A stretch of DNA of 64,000 nt from Clostridia bacterium. GTDB lineage: Bacteria > Bacillota > DAOUPZ01. Within the stretch, counting starts at the first letter, position 1, and each line of letters begins with the position of its first letter. Shown here in pieces: positions 16,530 to 26,082 of this stretch. The position numbers and the translations under genes are program-made. A model generated the notes under the pieces. It did not search any database, was not told where the DNA came from, and saw nothing but the letters and a program-made list of their open reading frames with translations. Location of the stretch: assembly GCA_030625885.1 (NCBI GenBank), contig DAOUPZ010000006.1, positions 1 to 64,000 of the forward strand. The letters are read 5' to 3'.

Positions 16530-19500
16530 ATGTTAAAACAAAAGAAAAAGACTTTGACAAAAATGTTAATCTGTTTTTTATTGTTGCCAGCCCTCATAAT
16601 GATACAAGTTCAACCATTATTTGCATTGGGATTAAACGCAGAAGTCAATCAAGAATCTATAAATGATGGTGAAGTGGTAGAACAAGCAGAACTAGGTAGT
16701 GAAAGCAATTCAACATTGCCAATTCTTCAGATGGACCCGGAAGAAATGCTCTTACAGCAAAATAATAATGAAAATGATTTAAATGCTAATGAAGTCATTG
16801 ATGATATAGAAGGCCCTATTGATTTACTTGAAGCAGATCGCACCCAATTATCTGAAACAGTACCATTTACCAGTCAGGAAAATACAGTACCGCAGAATCA
16901 ATTTAAAGCAAGCAGTGTATCAAATAGCCATCAATCATCTGCCAAATGGCAACAATTTTGTGTGGATGATAAATGGTATAGTAAGACCATTGGATGGGCA
17001 GATGGGTATGGAAAAAATATAGATGATTCCATTATTTTTCCGTCTTATCGAACAGACCAAAGTTTTTCATATGTGGATTATCCCGAAGATAATGATAAAA
17101 AAGATATGTCTTATTATGACCTTTTATGGGAATGGAAACTAAAAAATACATCGGATACCTACACAGAAAAAGGGGTGAACTTCACAACAAAAAGTGGCGG
17201 AAAAATTAATTTTAGAAAATATGATAAGGTTCGTGTTCCCTATAATGTTTTACAAAGAAAAGATGAAAAAAATCAATTTTCTCAAGTAATTGATAATTAT
17301 TCTGAAAGAATTCCAGAACTTTATTTAATAGCCAGTGATGAGAAGATGGGAGACTATAATAGCTATACATATCGAACAGCAAGAGAAAAAACTGATCATC
17401 CAAGTTATTTTAATTGGGTAACTTATATGCTTCAGGAGCACTGGTATAAATCAGAAGATATAGACGGTCATACTCAGATTCAATACTACAATATTAATAA
17501 ATCGGGATATTTGTCGGATACAGCTAATTATGGACAATTGGTACTGGACATTCCATTTCCTAATGAATCCTATTATATCCGTTTTCATGCGGTACAGAAA
17601 AAATCTACCTTGGATAGAGTGTTATTCTCACCTCCTATTTTTCGCTTGCGTCAATCTAGTATAACTATTTCCACTGAAAAAGGCGGGAACCTTACTGGTG
17701 GGGGTATCTATAACTATGGAGAAAAAGCGACATTAAAAGCTGAACCGGATACCTATCATACATTTTGGAAATGGACATCGCCTGAAGATGACAGTTTTAT
17801 CAATACGGATGCGACTTTATCTTATACGGTGACGGAGGTAGATCGAAACTTTGTTGCTCATTTTAAGCCAAAGAACTTTCCAGTGACTATAAAAACTGAA
17901 TCCTCTGAAAAAGGAAGCGTTCGTGTAGCAGATGCATCTCCTTATAAAGATCAGGTCATCGTAAATGCTGATGGATCATTAAAGATTAATGAAGTTCAAT
18001 ATGATTCTCTCGTAGAAGTTGCGGCTGAACCCAACCCGGGATATAGATTTGATCGTTGGGAATTTAAGAGCGATGAAGGGGATACTTATGTCAATACTGA
18101 AAATGCAGTCTATCGTGTACAAGGGGTAAATGATCAGTTAATCGCTCACTTTGTTAAGCAGCAAACGATCACCGTTAATGTTTCACCATCAGTTCTATTT
18201 GGTTCTGTCGCCGGGGGTGGAACCTATGATAAAGGGACAACCATTACTTTAACAGCAACGCCAAATCTTGGCTATGGATTTGTAGGATGGAAACAAACGG
18301 ATGGTACTTTTCTTACAAATTCTGAAGGGGTAACCATGACTGATCCCATTATTACTTATACAGTAGATCAAGATAATACCCTTACTGCAGTCTTTGAAAA
18401 TACCCAAAAAGAAATCAATGTGATTTCAAACCCTTCATGGGGTGGCACAGTGACAGGCAGCGGAACCTACAACTATGGCGAAAGGGTTACGATAACAGCG
18501 AGTCCAAGAGCGGGTTATACATTTTTGAATTGGGCAAAAGAAGGAACGATATTTGCCGATGAGAAGACCTATTCTTTTAATGCAGATGAAAGCTGTACGA
18601 TACAAGGGAATTTCCAAAAGAATTCAGAACGGTCTGGTGTGAATACGTTTGAACATCGCCCATTTAAACAATTTACAGGAGAAGAGGTAGCGTTTGATGC
18701 TTCTTCCATATTTCTTCATGAAGACAATGAATATGACTATGAGTGGGATTTTGGAGATGGAAAAACGGGAAGTGGTCAAACCATTACACATGATTATGAC
18801 CAATCAGGAGAATATGAGGTCAAGCTTCATATATATGATCAAACACATCGTAAAGTTGAAACGCTGACAGATACGATTGAGATTGTTGCGGAAGTTTCAT
18901 TAGCAGAGTCAGAGTTTGAAGTCAATCCGTATGGTATTCGTATGGTGCAACCCGGGGAAACGCTCTCCTGGGACATTGTGTTTTACAACAATGGTGTACC
19001 TATGGCAGGCAAAGAAATAACCATAGAAAACCAATTACTAGATAAAGAAGTGAAGGTGACTACAAATTCTGAAGGCTATGCAGAATATAAAATGACGGTT
19101 CCATCAGATCATGATACATACAGCCTTTATAAAGTAAGCTTCCTTTATGAAAGTCTTAAAAGAGAAACACGCATACAAGTGTATAACGATCATGTGAGCT
19201 TGACCGGACATGTTTATGATCGATATACAGGAAAACCTTTAGAAGATGCTCAAGTTATAGTAGGCAGCAAGACAACCTATACGGATCAGGATGGGGATTA
19301 TTTTATTCAAGGTATTTCTTCCGGTGAACATACAGCAAGGGTTGTTTTGGAGCATTATGAAGTAGAAACGCTTGATATCTTATTTAATTCCAGTCAAAAG
19401 GCACAGGGATTCTCTATGCAGCGGATTATTCCGGGGGATCAGCCTTTTATCACAAGAGCATTTTCTACCTGTACGAATACCTGGCGTGAAGAAAAGTTCT

Positions 19501-22500
19501 ATTGGGAGGAAGGGAAAAATAAAGATTTAGATTTTACAGTAGATATAGATTGGAAAGCGCACGAAGCAGGAAGTGTAAAGTATATTATAGGCGAACAAGA
19601 ATATATTGTGGATTTAACAGAAGCTGCAGATAAAAACCGTGCGGTTTATACCTTTGATGTAGGAGATGATATCCCGGTTGGGGAGCAGTTAAAAGTTTTA
19701 GCAATTAGTGCGCATGGTGTTGAATCGGATATTGTGGATACAGGAATAACCGTTAGAAAACCCCTGCCAATGCGTCCGAACACAACTTCATTAGATTTAT
19801 TTGATACTAAAACACCTCCCGCACCAGATAATATGCCGCTTATTTCAGCTTTTGCCAATTCTTTAATAGCTAAAGGCGTAAAGGGATCTATGTCATATGA
19901 TGAGGTAGAAGGCATAATGGTTTTTGAAGTCAACCCAACAAAATTACCGCTAAAAGGTTCTGCTACGACTTTAAAAAGCATAAAGCATACTTATAGTGAT
20001 ATGGGATTCCCAAGCAGAAGGCTTAACACCGGTGGTGTTTCTGTTAAAGCAGGATTAGGTACGAAAGTTGTTTATAAATATGACAATGATAAACAGGAAT
20101 GGGCTTTGGATGAAGGCTGGCTCATCGTTGTCGCATTAGCAAATAAAAAATTTGTCTATTATTATCTAACACCCTATGGCATACCCATATATGTAAGCAC
20201 CACTTTTGGTGTTGACTTAGAATCCATTACCGGGATAGAATTTGAAAATAATGCCAGCCTTATAAGTGGTTCTATAGAACCGGATATTTATGCTCGAATT
20301 GCAGGTGGAGCAGGAATATCAGATGCCATATCTGCAGAAGTATGGGGCAAACTATTAGGTGCTTTAAAGTTTAAATTTGACTCAGATGATGTACACTCTA
20401 AATCGGGTACAGATTGGAAAATTGAAGTATCTATTGGATACAAACTGGTTGCTTTTTTAACATTGGCTGAAGAAGAACTTGGAAAGCATACATGGAAAAG
20501 TGATGGTTATGATGAAGACATTACCAAGATTAGCAATTTATCGATGCCCGATGTGCAAAAAATGAAACCTATGGGCAGGGCGTATTTAGATAAAGATTCT
20601 GAATGGCTCGGATCTGAAAAGAAAATGATTAGAACGTTAAGCGTTGATGGAAAAAATGTGAGTGAAATGATTTTACAAAATAATATTTTTCCTTATGGAG
20701 AACCTAAAATTTCAATGTTGGATAATAAATCAATAGCGGTATGGCTTAGAGACGATCCGGCGCGTAGCGATATGGACCGAACAGCCATCACTTACTCCAT
20801 ATATGATGGTAATACATGGTCGATGCCGGAAATGATTCATGATGATCAAACAGCAGATTTTTATCCTCAAATAGCCCAAACCTCAGAGGGACTGGTTGCA
20901 ACCTGGATGAATACAAATAGTTTAATCGATAAAGACAAGGGCATTTCTGATTTTATGGCAAAAAGTGAAATTGCAGTGGCAACCTATAATAAAGAAAAGG
21001 AAGAATGGACGGAAGCACAAAATTTAACTTTTGATAATCAATATGATAATAACCCACAAGTCGCAGCAAAAGATCATGAAGCGATGGTCGTATGGGTTAA
21101 AAATACAGATGAGGACATCCCACAGGTAGGAAAGATCGATCAGATCCTCTATCATGAATCATCTAAAAATAACATTATGGTATCAAAATGGAATGGTATT
21201 TCATGGAGCAGTCCTGAAAATATCTGTTCTAATGCTGGTGCCATTATTAAAAGCAGTCTAGCTTTTGATGGCGATAAAGCGATATATGCCTATATCTTGG
21301 ATGAAGATGCCAGCTTAGAAACGACACAAGATCAAGAACTTTATGTCATCAGTTATTCAAAAGCTGATAGATGGGGTCACCCTGTTAGAGTAACAAATAA
21401 TGATATAACAGATGCAAATCCAAAGGTTCATTACTTAAATGGAGAACCTATGATCTTTTGGTATGAGGATGGAAAAATTCTATATATAAAGGGATTAGAA
21501 CAAGATACGCCAGATGTTGCTATACATGGGGAAGGCACTTCTGTATTATCTGATTTTGAGCTGGCTTGCGGGCAAAATGGATCACTTGGTATTGTATGGG
21601 GAGAAGGGTTAGATAAAGAACAGGAAATTTTTACGGCGATCTATGATCCGATATATGACAGATGGAGTAAAGGCGTGCAGGTAACGGATAATGATGAATT
21701 AAATCGTTCCATAGATGCTGTTTTAGATGATGATGGAAATCTTTTAGTGATCTATAACAAAGCGGCGACAGAAGAGACAGATGAAACGGTGATTATTAAA
21801 GATGAAGCAGATTTAGCATTTTCCAAATTAAAGGTAGGAAAGGATTTTGCGATTACCAGAGAAGATATCGTATTGTCTCAGGAAAATCCAATGCCGGGAA
21901 GTACAGTTACCATAACCGCAAACGTGTCTAATCTAGGGGAATTGGCTGAAAAAGATATTCAGGTGGCTCTTTATGATGGAGATCCATCAAATGGAGGTAC
22001 ATTAATCGAAGATATAAAAACCATTACTGATCCACTGGCAGGAGGGGATCAGTTATCGGTATCTGTTGAATGGAGAGTACCTGATCAATTTATTTCACAT
22101 GAAATCTATGTCGTTGTGGATCCAAACTATGAAAAATCAGATCGTGACAGAACAAATAATAAGGTGTCTTTAGGTGTAATGAAGCCTGATTTGGAAATCA
22201 CTCAAGTGGATACAAAATCACTGGCAGATCATAAATACGTCATAACGGTAAAATGGGCCAATAGAGGGGGCGTGCCTTCAGAAAACACCAGTATTGTTTT
22301 GAAGAAAAATGATGAAAACGGGGTAGAAATCGCGAGCAAAACGATAGGGATCTTTAAACCAGGACAAGAAATAGAAAATCTATTTACATGTCAGTTAGAT
22401 GAAAGTGATTTTAACGAGGGGATTGCGAAGGTAATCTTAGAAATTGACTCGTACCAGGAGGATTTTAATGAATTAAATAATGTAAGAGAAATGATTTTGA

Positions 22501-25500
22501 ATAAACAACAAATTAAGACGAGTGAAAAGGCCATTGAACAATTAATTTTAAATCAAAGTTTGATTCGCTTATATGAAGGTGAATCAGAGTCACTGGTTGA
22601 AACCATTATCCCTGTAAGTGCATCAAGCCAAAATATTCGTTGGGTTTCCGAAGATGAGAAAATCGCTGCAGTAGATGACACTGGAAAAGTAACAGGAAGA
22701 GAAGCTGGAATAACAACAATATATGCAGAAACCTTAGATGGAAGTATTAAGTCAACGATGTGCAGCGTAAATGTAGCACATCCAGCGTCTAAACCAACCA
22801 TTACTTTAAAAGGTGAAGAGACTATAAAAATAGTTCAAGGAGATAATTTTGTTGATCCAGGCGCTACAGCTAAAGATGGCTGGGGAAATAATTTGGATGG
22901 CAAAATTAATAGCGCTAATCAAGTTGATGCATCACAAATAGGTGTGTATAAAATCATTTACATATGTAAAGATGATTTTAACAACGAAGCGGATCCTAAA
23001 ATAAGAACAGTATGGATTGTACCACCCAAAGTGAATATTACCGTTTCTGAAAATACCATTCATGTGACAGATGCGTTGCCATTGTCGACATTGAAACTAT
23101 ACAATAGTAAAGATGAAATCGTAACGAGCTGTACTTTGAGAGGGACAGATAATGGTTATACTTTTAAAGCTTTACCTGTGGAAGAAACCTATTATGTGAC
23201 CCAGACAATTAACGGTGTTGAAAGTGATATTTCTAATAAAGTAGATGTAGATGATACAATTCCACCAGTGATTACTTTGAATGGTGCAAGAGATATTAAA
23301 ACAGAAGTCAAAACCAGTTATATTGAGTTAGGCGCAACGGCAACAGATAATTTAGATAAAAGTCTAGATGTGAATATAACAGGCAGTGTCGATATCAATC
23401 GTATTGGAAACTATCCAATAACCTATAAAGCACAAGATTGCGCAGGGAACGAAGCTGCATTAAATAGAAGGATTCAAATCGTCGATACCACATCACCACA
23501 AATCGTTTTAAATGGTGAATCGGTAATACAAATTCAGGTGGGACAAACTTATCATGAACCAGGTGCTGTTGCAACAGACAATTATGATGATCATGTTGAT
23601 ATTCACATGATGGGTACTGTAGATACAAGTCAAGCTGGAGAATACAGAATAACTTATAAAGCTGCGGATTGCTCAAATAACGCTGCAGAAAAGATTAGAA
23701 CCATTCACGTCCTATCAGATATAACGCCTCCAGTTATAAAGGTCAATGGAGAGAAGATTATAAAAATATTGAAAAATAAAGCATATAAAGATTTAGGTGC
23801 TACAGCAACGGATAATATTGATGGCGATATTTCAAAAAATATTATGGTTACAGGGGTTGTAAATACGCAAAAGGTTGGAGATTATTCTATTTCTTATAGC
23901 ATAACAGACAGCAGTGGAAATAGTGCAAAAGAAAAAAGAACCATACAAGTAGTCGATAAAATACTACCTGTTACAGCAACAAAAGCAGCGGCTGATATCA
24001 AAAGCAGCGAAGGTACATTAAAGGGAGAAATCATAGAAGTTGGCACATTAAATTCAACGGCTTATGGTTTTGTATGGGGTACAAATCATAATCCAACCGT
24101 AGAAGTCAATGAAGGGAAAATAGACTTTGGAGCAATCGCTGCTACGGGCGTATTTGAATATCTATTAACGGGACTCAAACAAGATACGATCTATTATGCC
24201 AGGACCTATATCATCCATGAAGAAGGAATCGTTTATGGAAATGAAATAAACTTTAGAACATTATCCGATAATACAAATTTATCAGAATTAATCGTAAGTG
24301 AAGGCAGTTTAGACCTGATATTCAATAAAGATACAACAAACTATACCGTAACCTTAGAAAATGCAGTTGAAAAAATCAAAATAAGACCAACCATCGAAGA
24401 TAGTAAAGGAAAGATCAAAGTAAATGGCGTAATTGTAGCAAGTGGAAATGACAGTAAAGAGATTGCTTTAGCAGTTGGAAAAAACACAATTACTGTTGAA
24501 GTAACTGCTGAAGATGGAACGGGTAAGAACTATATGATTGATGTTAATAGACGGTCCAAACATAAAAGCAGTAAGAAGAATACCATAGATAGAAGATCAA
24601 GAATTATGGGTACCAACACGAATACAGCTTATGAAAACATCATACAAAAGTCAGTAGAAAGAAAGGATGACAATTTTACAGAAAAATACAGCATTGTAGA
24701 TAATCAAGATATCAAAAAAATGCTAAAAGAGTTAAAAGAATCAGGAGAAGCAGAGATAGAAATTGCTTTAGAAACGAATGAAGACAGGAGTATAGAACTT
24801 AATATAGAAAAAGATGTAATTCAGAATGCAAAAGAATTTGGGATGAAGATTTCTATGAATGATACGATATTAGAAATACCCCAGCCAATATTAGAAACGT
24901 TTGCTCAATCAAATGAAAACCTAAATATTGCTATAAATCAAAGCGATACAGCCTTAGTAGAAGAAGCAATGAATGAATTTAAAGAAGTTAAAAATGCTAA
25001 AACAAAAGGTACACCAACAAATATAGAAACAGATTTAAAAGGAAATACAAAATTAACCATACCGCTAGATGGGGTAGTGATGCCAAATGATTCGGTTGAG
25101 AGACAAACATTACTGGATCAGCTTGCAGTTTTTGCTATTCATAGTGATGGTGAAAAAGAGATGATTGAGGCAACCATTGTGTACGATGATAATCATGAGC
25201 CAATAGCGATAACATTTACAACAGATAAATTTAGTATTTTTGCTGTTGTACAACGAGCTGGTAAAATAGAAAAAAGTATGTTCCAGGATATAAAAGGGCA
25301 TTGGGCTGAAGAAAATATTAAACAATTAGTCAATGATGAAGTGATCAATGGCTATCTAGATGGCACGTTCAGACCCAATAATCAAATCACAAGAGCGGAG
25401 TTTGTAGCAATTTTAATGAAAGCATTGGATCTTAAGAATACAAGCAGTAAGGTGTTTGAAGATACGATCAATCATTGGGCTAAAGCGTATATTGATATAG

Positions 25501-25796
25501 CAGCAACCCATAAAATTGTTACAGGATATAATGAAAAAGAATTTGCACCGGATGAACCCATTACGAGAGAACAATTGGCAGTGATGATCTATAAGGCAAT
25601 AAAATTAAACCAAGTAAACGATAAAATAGCATTTGAAGATAATGAAAAAATTTCGCAATGGGCAAAAAAAGCTGTAAAAGCTTTAAAAGAAGCAGAAATC
25701 ATTTCAGGATATGAAGATCAAACATTTAAACCTAAGAATAATGCAAGCAGAGCAGAAGCAGTTACAATCATTATGAAAGCATTAAAAAGACAATAA
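16530..25796 (+). CDS. Giant exported multidomain surface protein with three C-terminal SLH domains
   Basis: AATGAGG precedes the ATG. Residues 1-33 are a signal peptide. Domains in order: four InlB-like bacterial repeats (about 380-700; GGGIYNYGEKATLKAEP pattern); PKD (703-787, YEWDFGDGKTGSG); a carboxypeptidase-regulatory-like fold (890-963); Trp-containing propeller-like strands (1387-1757; SIAVWLRDDP, LVATWMNTN); two CARDB domains (1780-1990); Big2 (2000-2080); four DUF5011-like Ig domains (2087-2475); an Fn3-like domain (2478-2577); a cadherin-like domain (2580-2675); a pre-SLH domain; three SLH repeats (2913-3088). It should be a wall-attached adhesin or scaffold. It shares its whole C-terminal half-plan with the 3184-aa protein upstream. 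No catalytic domain was recognised. Confidence 0.92.
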   Translation: MLKQKKKTLTKMLICFLLLPALIMIQVQPLFALGLNAEVNQESINDGEVVEQAELGSESNSTLPILQMDPEEMLLQQNNNENDLNANEVIDDIEGPIDLLEADRTQLSETVPFTSQENTVPQNQFKASSVSNSHQSSAKWQQFCVDDKWYSKTIGWADGYGKNIDDSIIFPSYRTDQSFSYVDYPEDNDKKDMSYYDLLWEWKLKNTSDTYTEKGVNFTTKSGGKINFRKYDKVRVPYNVLQRKDEKNQFSQVIDNYSERIPELYLIASDEKMGDYNSYTYRTAREKTDHPSYFNWVTYMLQEHWYKSEDIDGHTQIQYYNINKSGYLSDTANYGQLVLDIPFPNESYYIRFHAVQKKSTLDRVLFSPPIFRLRQSSITISTEKGGNLTGGGIYNYGEKATLKAEPDTYHTFWKWTSPEDDSFINTDATLSYTVTEVDRNFVAHFKPKNFPVTIKTESSEKGSVRVADASPYKDQVIVNADGSLKINEVQYDSLVEVAAEPNPGYRFDRWEFKSDEGDTYVNTENAVYRVQGVNDQLIAHFVKQQTITVNVSPSVLFGSVAGGGTYDKGTTITLTATPNLGYGFVGWKQTDGTFLTNSEGVTMTDPIITYTVDQDNTLTAVFENTQKEINVISNPSWGGTVTGSGTYNYGERVTITASPRAGYTFLNWAKEGTIFADEKTYSFNADESCTIQGNFQKNSERSGVNTFEHRPFKQFTGEEVAFDASSIFLHEDNEYDYEWDFGDGKTGSGQTITHDYDQSGEYEVKLHIYDQTHRKVETLTDTIEIVAEVSLAESEFEVNPYGIRMVQPGETLSWDIVFYNNGVPMAGKEITIENQLLDKEVKVTTNSEGYAEYKMTVPSDHDTYSLYKVSFLYESLKRETRIQVYNDHVSLTGHVYDRYTGKPLEDAQVIVGSKTTYTDQDGDYFIQGISSGEHTARVVLEHYEVETLDILFNSSQKAQGFSMQRIIPGDQPFITRAFSTCTNTWREEKFYWEEGKNKDLDFTVDIDWKAHEAGSVKYIIGEQEYIVDLTEAADKNRAVYTFDVGDDIPVGEQLKVLAISAHGVESDIVDTGITVRKPLPMRPNTTSLDLFDTKTPPAPDNMPLISAFANSLIAKGVKGSMSYDEVEGIMVFEVNPTKLPLKGSATTLKSIKHTYSDMGFPSRRLNTGGVSVKAGLGTKVVYKYDNDKQEWALDEGWLIVVALANKKFVYYYLTPYGIPIYVSTTFGVDLESITGIEFENNASLISGSIEPDIYARIAGGAGISDAISAEVWGKLLGALKFKFDSDDVHSKSGTDWKIEVSIGYKLVAFLTLAEEELGKHTWKSDGYDEDITKISNLSMPDVQKMKPMGRAYLDKDSEWLGSEKKMIRTLSVDGKNVSEMILQNNIFPYGEPKISMLDNKSIAVWLRDDPARSDMDRTAITYSIYDGNTWSMPEMIHDDQTADFYPQIAQTSEGLVATWMNTNSLIDKDKGISDFMAKSEIAVATYNKEKEEWTEAQNLTFDNQYDNNPQVAAKDHEAMVVWVKNTDEDIPQVGKIDQILYHESSKNNIMVSKWNGISWSSPENICSNAGAIIKSSLAFDGDKAIYAYILDEDASLETTQDQELYVISYSKADRWGHPVRVTNNDITDANPKVHYLNGEPMIFWYEDGKILYIKGLEQDTPDVAIHGEGTSVLSDFELACGQNGSLGIVWGEGLDKEQEIFTAIYDPIYDRWSKGVQVTDNDELNRSIDAVLDDDGNLLVIYNKAATEETDETVIIKDEADLAFSKLKVGKDFAITREDIVLSQENPMPGSTVTITANVSNLGELAEKDIQVALYDGDPSNGGTLIEDIKTITDPLAGGDQLSVSVEWRVPDQFISHEIYVVVDPNYEKSDRDRTNNKVSLGVMKPDLEITQVDTKSLADHKYVITVKWANRGGVPSENTSIVLKKNDENGVEIASKTIGIFKPGQEIENLFTCQLDESDFNEGIAKVILEIDSYQEDFNELNNVREMILNKQQIKTSEKAIEQLILNQSLIRLYEGESESLVETIIPVSASSQNIRWVSEDEKIAAVDDTGKVTGREAGITTIYAETLDGSIKSTMCSVNVAHPASKPTITLKGEETIKIVQGDNFVDPGATAKDGWGNNLDGKINSANQVDASQIGVYKIIYICKDDFNNEADPKIRTVWIVPPKVNITVSENTIHVTDALPLSTLKLYNSKDEIVTSCTLRGTDNGYTFKALPVEETYYVTQTINGVESDISNKVDVDDTIPPVITLNGARDIKTEVKTSYIELGATATDNLDKSLDVNITGSVDINRIGNYPITYKAQDCAGNEAALNRRIQIVDTTSPQIVLNGESVIQIQVGQTYHEPGAVATDNYDDHVDIHMMGTVDTSQAGEYRITYKAADCSNNAAEKIRTIHVLSDITPPVIKVNGEKIIKILKNKAYKDLGATATDNIDGDISKNIMVTGVVNTQKVGDYSISYSITDSSGNSAKEKRTIQVVDKILPVTATKAAADIKSSEGTLKGEIIEVGTLNSTAYGFVWGTNHNPTVEVNEGKIDFGAIAATGVFEYLLTGLKQDTIYYARTYIIHEEGIVYGNEINFRTLSDNTNLSELIVSEGSLDLIFNKDTTNYTVTLENAVEKIKIRPTIEDSKGKIKVNGVIVASGNDSKEIALAVGKNTITVEVTAEDGTGKNYMIDVNRRSKHKSSKKNTIDRRSRIMGTNTNTAYENIIQKSVERKDDNFTEKYSIVDNQDIKKMLKELKESGEAEIEIALETNEDRSIELNIEKDVIQNAKEFGMKISMNDTILEIPQPILETFAQSNENLNIAINQSDTALVEEAMNEFKEVKNAKTKGTPTNIETDLKGNTKLTIPLDGVVMPNDSVERQTLLDQLAVFAIHSDGEKEMIEATIVYDDNHEPIAITFTTDKFSIFAVVQRAGKIEKSMFQDIKGHWAEENIKQLVNDEVINGYLDGTFRPNNQITRAEFVAILMKALDLKNTSSKVFEDTINHWAKAYIDIAATHKIVTGYNEKEFAPDEPITREQLAVMIYKAIKLNQVNDKIAFEDNEKISQWAKKAVKALKEAEIISGYEDQTFKPKNNASRAEAVTIIMKALKRQ

Positions 25797-25802
25797 GGAA
25801 AG

Positions 25803-25835
25803 GATCCTCTATCATTTTTTGATAGAGGATCTTTT
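25803..25835 (+). terminator. Terminator of the 3088-aa SLH gene
   Basis: GATCCTCTATCA pairs with TGATAGAGGATC around a T-rich loop, followed by TTTT. It starts 7 nt after the stop codon. Confidence 0.8.
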
Positions 25836-25840
25836 AATTT

Positions 25841-25891
25841 ACGTTCTGCATGGGTGCAGATTAGTCGGTGAAAGTCCAGTATAATGAACGT
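25841..25891 (+). ncRNA. Small stem-closed RNA element, or group II intron domain I scrap
   Basis: ACGTT/AACGT closes a 51-nt element that contains the hairpin CTGCA-TGGG-TGCAG and the string GTCGGTGAAAGTCC. That string is typical of domain I of group II introns, where it usually forms a GTCGG/CCGAC stem; here the 3' arm is degenerate. No intron ORF is nearby. It could be an intron remnant or an orphan structured RNA. Confidence 0.35.
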
Positions 25892-25953
25892 ATAAAACAG
25901 ATAATTTTCTCTTTTTTCTAAAGGTCATAGATTTAATAATTATTGGTAACTTT

Positions 25954-25996
25954 ATACAAGTACGGTAGATCATATTCTGTAAATGGGATGCTTTAA
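25954..25996 (+). repeat. 43-nt dispersed repeat, copy 1
   Basis: ATACAAGTACGGTAGATCAT and the following bases match a stretch at 31183-31225 at about 36 of 43 positions. Both copies are intergenic and end in TGCTTTAA. The element type is unknown. Confidence 0.5.
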
Positions 25997-26082
25997 GTGA
26001 TATAATAAGTTAGGTACTGGAAAAATTAATATATTGAAGGGCTATCAAGATTTGATAAATATTTTGAGAATGAGGTAATGTC

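Noticed and set aside
23395-23676. Minus-strand frame in the 3088-aa gene
   Set aside because: Shadow of the repeated Ig domains on the plus strand.
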